Under the pieces are notes generated by a model. The model made no database searches. It was not told the origin of the DNA and saw nothing but the letters and a program-made list of their open reading frames with translations. The position numbers were made by a program, and so were the translations under genes. Positions 61,537 to 64,000 of a stretch of DNA of 64,000 bases are shown in pieces. This DNA comes from UMGS363 sp051881815 (GTDB lineage Bacteria; Bacillota; Clostridia; Oscillospirales; Ruminococcaceae). Location of the stretch: assembly GCA_051881815.1 (NCBI GenBank), contig JBJEQP010000057.1:1-64000 (forward strand). Direction: 5' to 3'. Position 1 is the stretch's first letter. Each line of letters opens with the position of its first letter.

Positions 61537-63822
61537 TGTTTTTTCCTCCTGATTTTTTATATTATTTATAACACCTTTATTACGGCGTTTATTATCATGC
61601 TTCGGGTCATATATTTTTGTAAGGTTAAGCCGAAGTGCGTTCGTTACAACGCAGAAGCTTGAAAGGCTCATCGCTGCCGCTGCAAACATCGGGGTCAACG
61701 TCAGACCGAACGGAACAAACACACCTGCGGCTACGGGTATGCCTATGCCGTTATAAATGAACGCCCAGAAAAGATTCTCCTTAATGTTTGTCAGCGTTCT
61801 TCGGCTCAGGCGAATTGCTGCAGGAACGTCTTCAAGTCTGCTTTTCATAAGAACAACATCCGCAGCGTCTATCGCAATGTCCGTTCCTGCGCCTATCGCA
61901 ATGCCCGAATCCGCCCTTGTGAGCGCAGGAGCGTCGTTTATCCCGTCACCGACCATTGCTGTCCTTCCGCTTTCGCAAAGCCTGCGAACTGCTGCTTCTT
62001 TACGGTCGGGAAGAACCCCTGCGATAACATTGTCAATGCCGACCTGCGCAGCTATCGCACGGGCGGTCTTTTCGTTGTCGCCCGTCAGCATCACAACGTT
62101 CAGTCCCATAGCTTTAAGCTCCGCAACTGCCTTTCTGCTGTCCTCTTTTATTGTGTCAGCCGCAGCAAGTATGCCGATGAGCTTTCCGTCATAAGCAAAA
62201 AGTATCGGCGTTTTTCCCTCTTCTGCAAGAGCTTCATAGCTTGCGGTCGTTTCGTCGTCAGGCTTGCCGAACTGCGTTATAATAAACTCCGCTTTTCCTC
62301 CGACCGCTTTCTTTCCGTCAAGCACCGCTTCAAGTCCGCTTCCCGAAAGAATATGAAAATCCGACGTTTCGGCAAATTCCGAAGCTCTCTCCTCGCCAAG
62401 CCTTACAACAGCCTTTGCAAGCGGATGCTCGCTCTTCTTTTCAAGCGAACAGGCTATACGAAGAAGCTCTTTTTCCGAAGCTCCGTTAAGCGGTATAATG
62501 TCGGTTATTTCGGGCTCGCCCTTGGTGATAGTTCCCGTTTTGTCAAGAGCGATGTTCTGTATCTTTCCCGTTTCTTCAAGCGAAGCGGCGGTCTTGAAAA
62601 GTATGCCGTTTTTCGCACCGACTCCGCTTCCGACCATGATAGCAACAGGCGTTGCAAGTCCGAGCGCACAAGGACAGCTTATCACAAGCACGGTTATCCC
62701 TCTTGCAAGCGCATAGCCTGCAGTCTGCCCAAGCAGAAGCCATACAGCGAACGTGACAAGCGCAATTCCAATTACTGCAGGAACAAATACGCCCGAAACC
62801 TTGTCTGCGATCTTTGCAATGGGTGCTTTTGTTGCCGCCGCATCGCTCACCATCTGTATGATCTTTGAAAGAGCGGTTTCCTCTCCGACATTTACCGCTT
62901 CGCACTTCAAAAATCCCGATTGATTTATTGTCGCCGCCGAAACCTTGTCGCCAACCTTTTTGTCGGCAGGAATGCTCTCCCCCGTGAGTGCGGATTCGTT
63001 CACAGCACTTTCTCCCTCGGTGACAATTCCGTCGGCAGGGATACTTTCTCCCGGCTTGACAATGAAAATATCACCCTTCATGACCTCCTCGGCAGGGATC
63101 GTTACCTCCTTGCCGTCACGAAGCACAACAGCAGTTTTCGGAGCAAGCGCCATAAGTCCTTTGAGCGCATCGGTGGTTTTACCCTTTGAGCGTGCTTCAA
63201 GCATCTTTCCGACCGTTATCAATGCAAGTATCATCGCCGCCGATTCAAAGTAGAATTCGTGCATGTATTTCATCGGCTCGTCCGAAAATGTCATCGCAAA
63301 AAGCGCATAAACGCTGTAAATATATGCCGCAGACGAGCCGAGCGCAACAAGACTGTCCATGTTCGGCGACCTTTTCCACAGAGCCTTGAAGCCGCTTATG
63401 AAGAAACGCTGATTTATTACCATGACAGCCGTTGTAAGAAGGAGCTGGATAAGCCCGAGCGCGAAATGATTGTGTTCAAGCGCAGACGGAATTTTCCATC
63501 CCCACATCATCGCACCCATCGAAAAATACATCAGCATCGCAAGCAGTATAAGCGATGAAATAAGCCTTGCGATAAGCGTTTTTTCTCCGCTGTCGGACGG
63601 CGCTTTTGTCTTCTGTGCATTTCCGCCTTTGACGGAAATACCGTAGCCTGCATTTTCAACAGCAGCGAAGATATCCGTCTGCGAAGCAGTCCCCTCAACA
63701 GCCATCGAGTTCGTCAGCAGATTCACCGATACGGACGATACTCCGCTGACAGAGCGGACAGCCTTTTCGACCCTCGCACTGCAGGCGGCGCAGGTCATTC
63801 CCGTAATGTTGTACTGTTCCAT
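61327..63822 (-). CDS. copA: Copper-exporting P-type ATPase with in-frame C-terminal CopZ domain
   Basis: 831 residues. An N-terminal heavy-metal domain (GMTCAACSARVEKAV), eight membrane helices with the ion-site motif SCPCALGLATP, phosphorylation motif DKTGTITKG, SEHPLAKA, and GDGINDAPAL: a P1B-1 copper exporter. After the last helix (near residue 745) a 20-residue linker leads without a stop into a second heavy-metal domain (GMMCSHCEAAVKKAL) about the size of the separate chaperone CopZ. Within the linker there is a full ribosome site and ATG for CopZ alone. AAAGGAATG precedes the first ATG. An inverted-repeat element lies directly upstream. Confidence 0.93.
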   Translation of the reverse strand: MEQYNITGMTCAACSARVEKAVRSVSGVSSVSVNLLTNSMAVEGTASQTDIFAAVENAGYGISVKGGNAQKTKAPSDSGEKTLIARLISSLILLAMLMYFSMGAMMWGWKIPSALEHNHFALGLIQLLLTTAVMVINQRFFISGFKALWKRSPNMDSLVALGSSAAYIYSVYALFAMTFSDEPMKYMHEFYFESAAMILALITVGKMLEARSKGKTTDALKGLMALAPKTAVVLRDGKEVTIPAEEVMKGDIFIVKPGESIPADGIVTEGESAVNESALTGESIPADKKVGDKVSAATINQSGFLKCEAVNVGEETALSKIIQMVSDAAATKAPIAKIADKVSGVFVPAVIGIALVTFAVWLLLGQTAGYALARGITVLVISCPCALGLATPVAIMVGSGVGAKNGILFKTAASLEETGKIQNIALDKTGTITKGEPEITDIIPLNGASEKELLRIACSLEKKSEHPLAKAVVRLGEERASEFAETSDFHILSGSGLEAVLDGKKAVGGKAEFIITQFGKPDDETTASYEALAEEGKTPILFAYDGKLIGILAAADTIKEDSRKAVAELKAMGLNVVMLTGDNEKTARAIAAQVGIDNVIAGVLPDRKEAAVRRLCESGRTAMVGDGINDAPALTRADSGIAIGAGTDIAIDAADVVLMKSRLEDVPAAIRLSRRTLTNIKENLFWAFIYNGIGIPVAAGVFVPFGLTLTPMFAAAAMSLSSFCVVTNALRLNLTKIYDPKHDNKRRNKGVINNIKNQEEKTMTKTVKIEGMMCSHCEAAVKKALEAIDGVASAEASHENKTAVVTLSKDVPDDVLKKAVEDKDYTVLGIE

Positions 63823-63837
63823 TTTCTCATTCCTTTT

Positions 63838-63997
63838 ATACTAATTTCAAATCGTTCTATAGACAAAACCGACAGATAGAATAATCCAAGTCAAGGATGG
63901 CGACCGCAGTAAGGCTGTATGCCTTTCAAGGGAGCCTGACGCAGAATTGGATTATTATATCCGAGGATTTGTCAATAGGTTGATTTGGAATTAGTAT
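63838..63997. mobile_element. Inverted-repeat (MITE-like) element at the copA 5' end
   Basis: About 160 bp with long imperfect inverted ends of about 50 bp: ATACTAATTTCAAATC... (63838 onward) against ATACTAATTCCAAATC... read inward from 63997, both reaching AATAATCCAA. The centre is GC-rich and has no ORF. It stops 15 bp before the copA ATG, so the copA leader and perhaps its promoter lie within it. No CopY-type operator was seen. Confidence 0.65.
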
Positions 63998-64000
63998 CAC

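Overview
The window looks like chromosome of a fibre-degrading, low-to-mid GC Firmicute close to Ruminococcus (R. albus / R. flavefaciens type). The evidence is an intracellular cellobiose phosphorylase, a GH9 glycosidase and a CE2-type esterase side by side, BspA-like surface proteins, SpoVS/YmdB, and Firmicute-type RNase J, CdaA/CdaR/GdpP, FtsH/TilS/Hpt and MntA/HepT genes. No rRNA, tRNA, CRISPR array, phage module or transposase gene was seen. Species assignment is inference from gene content only.

Layout. 1-9.6 kb: cello-oligosaccharide use (GH94 running off the left edge, GH9 and CE2 divergently arranged), a secreted leucine-rich-repeat protein, a MntA/HepT toxin-antitoxin pair, TatD, aspartokinase. 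10-16.8 kb (all minus): two-component system plus HtrA protease, L-aspartate oxidase, a MsmX-like sugar-importer ATPase. 17-21.7 kb: pseudouridine synthase, flavin reductase, SprA-like metallopeptidase, two uncharacterised membrane proteins, a HAD phosphatase. 21.8-36.1 kb (plus): a housekeeping block of RNase J, GdpP, L9, DnaB, TilS, Hpt, FtsH, GNAT, RecG, YmdB, SpoVS. 36.6-49.5 kb (minus): ilvBN-ilvC, guaB, a lipoprotein, a radical SAM protein, an FAD protein, cdaA-cdaR, and a sulfhydrylase gene metY with a cysteine-ending leader peptide. 49.8-61.3 kb: MATE pump, a DUF4173/XRE/DUF2975 operon, YfbR, a probable structured ncRNA, a second FAD protein, HAD, MnmA, and a four-gene operon with an orphan binding protein. 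61.3-63.8 kb: copper ATPase whose reading frame continues into CopZ.

How the genes work together. GH94, GH9 and CE2 all lack signal peptides and so probably act on imported cellodextrins or acetylated oligosaccharides; the stand-alone sugar ATPase is the likely energy partner of importers encoded elsewhere. CdaA, CdaR and GdpP together make a full synthesis, control and breakdown set for c-di-AMP.

The least ordinary material is between genes. (1) Three copies of a composite repeat of about 300-365 bp, each directly after a stop codon and always in the same orientation to that gene. (2) Three full and two partial copies of a MITE-like repeat with AATGCGTAAT-type inverted ends around variable hairpins. 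(3) A 160-bp inverted-repeat element directly in front of the copA ribosome site. (4) A 17-residue leader peptide ending Met-Cys-Arg-Cys before metY, with two ACCTAT-N7-ATAGGT operators. (5) An ORF-free region at about 54.95-55.17 kb that encodes a string of hairpins, three of which expose the same UACCCC motif in their loops, ending in a strong terminator. The last two are the best candidates for undescribed regulatory systems.

Most promoters named below have a 17-bp spacer and near-consensus sigma-A boxes. Starts were chosen by ribosome-site spacing; five genes appear to use TTG.
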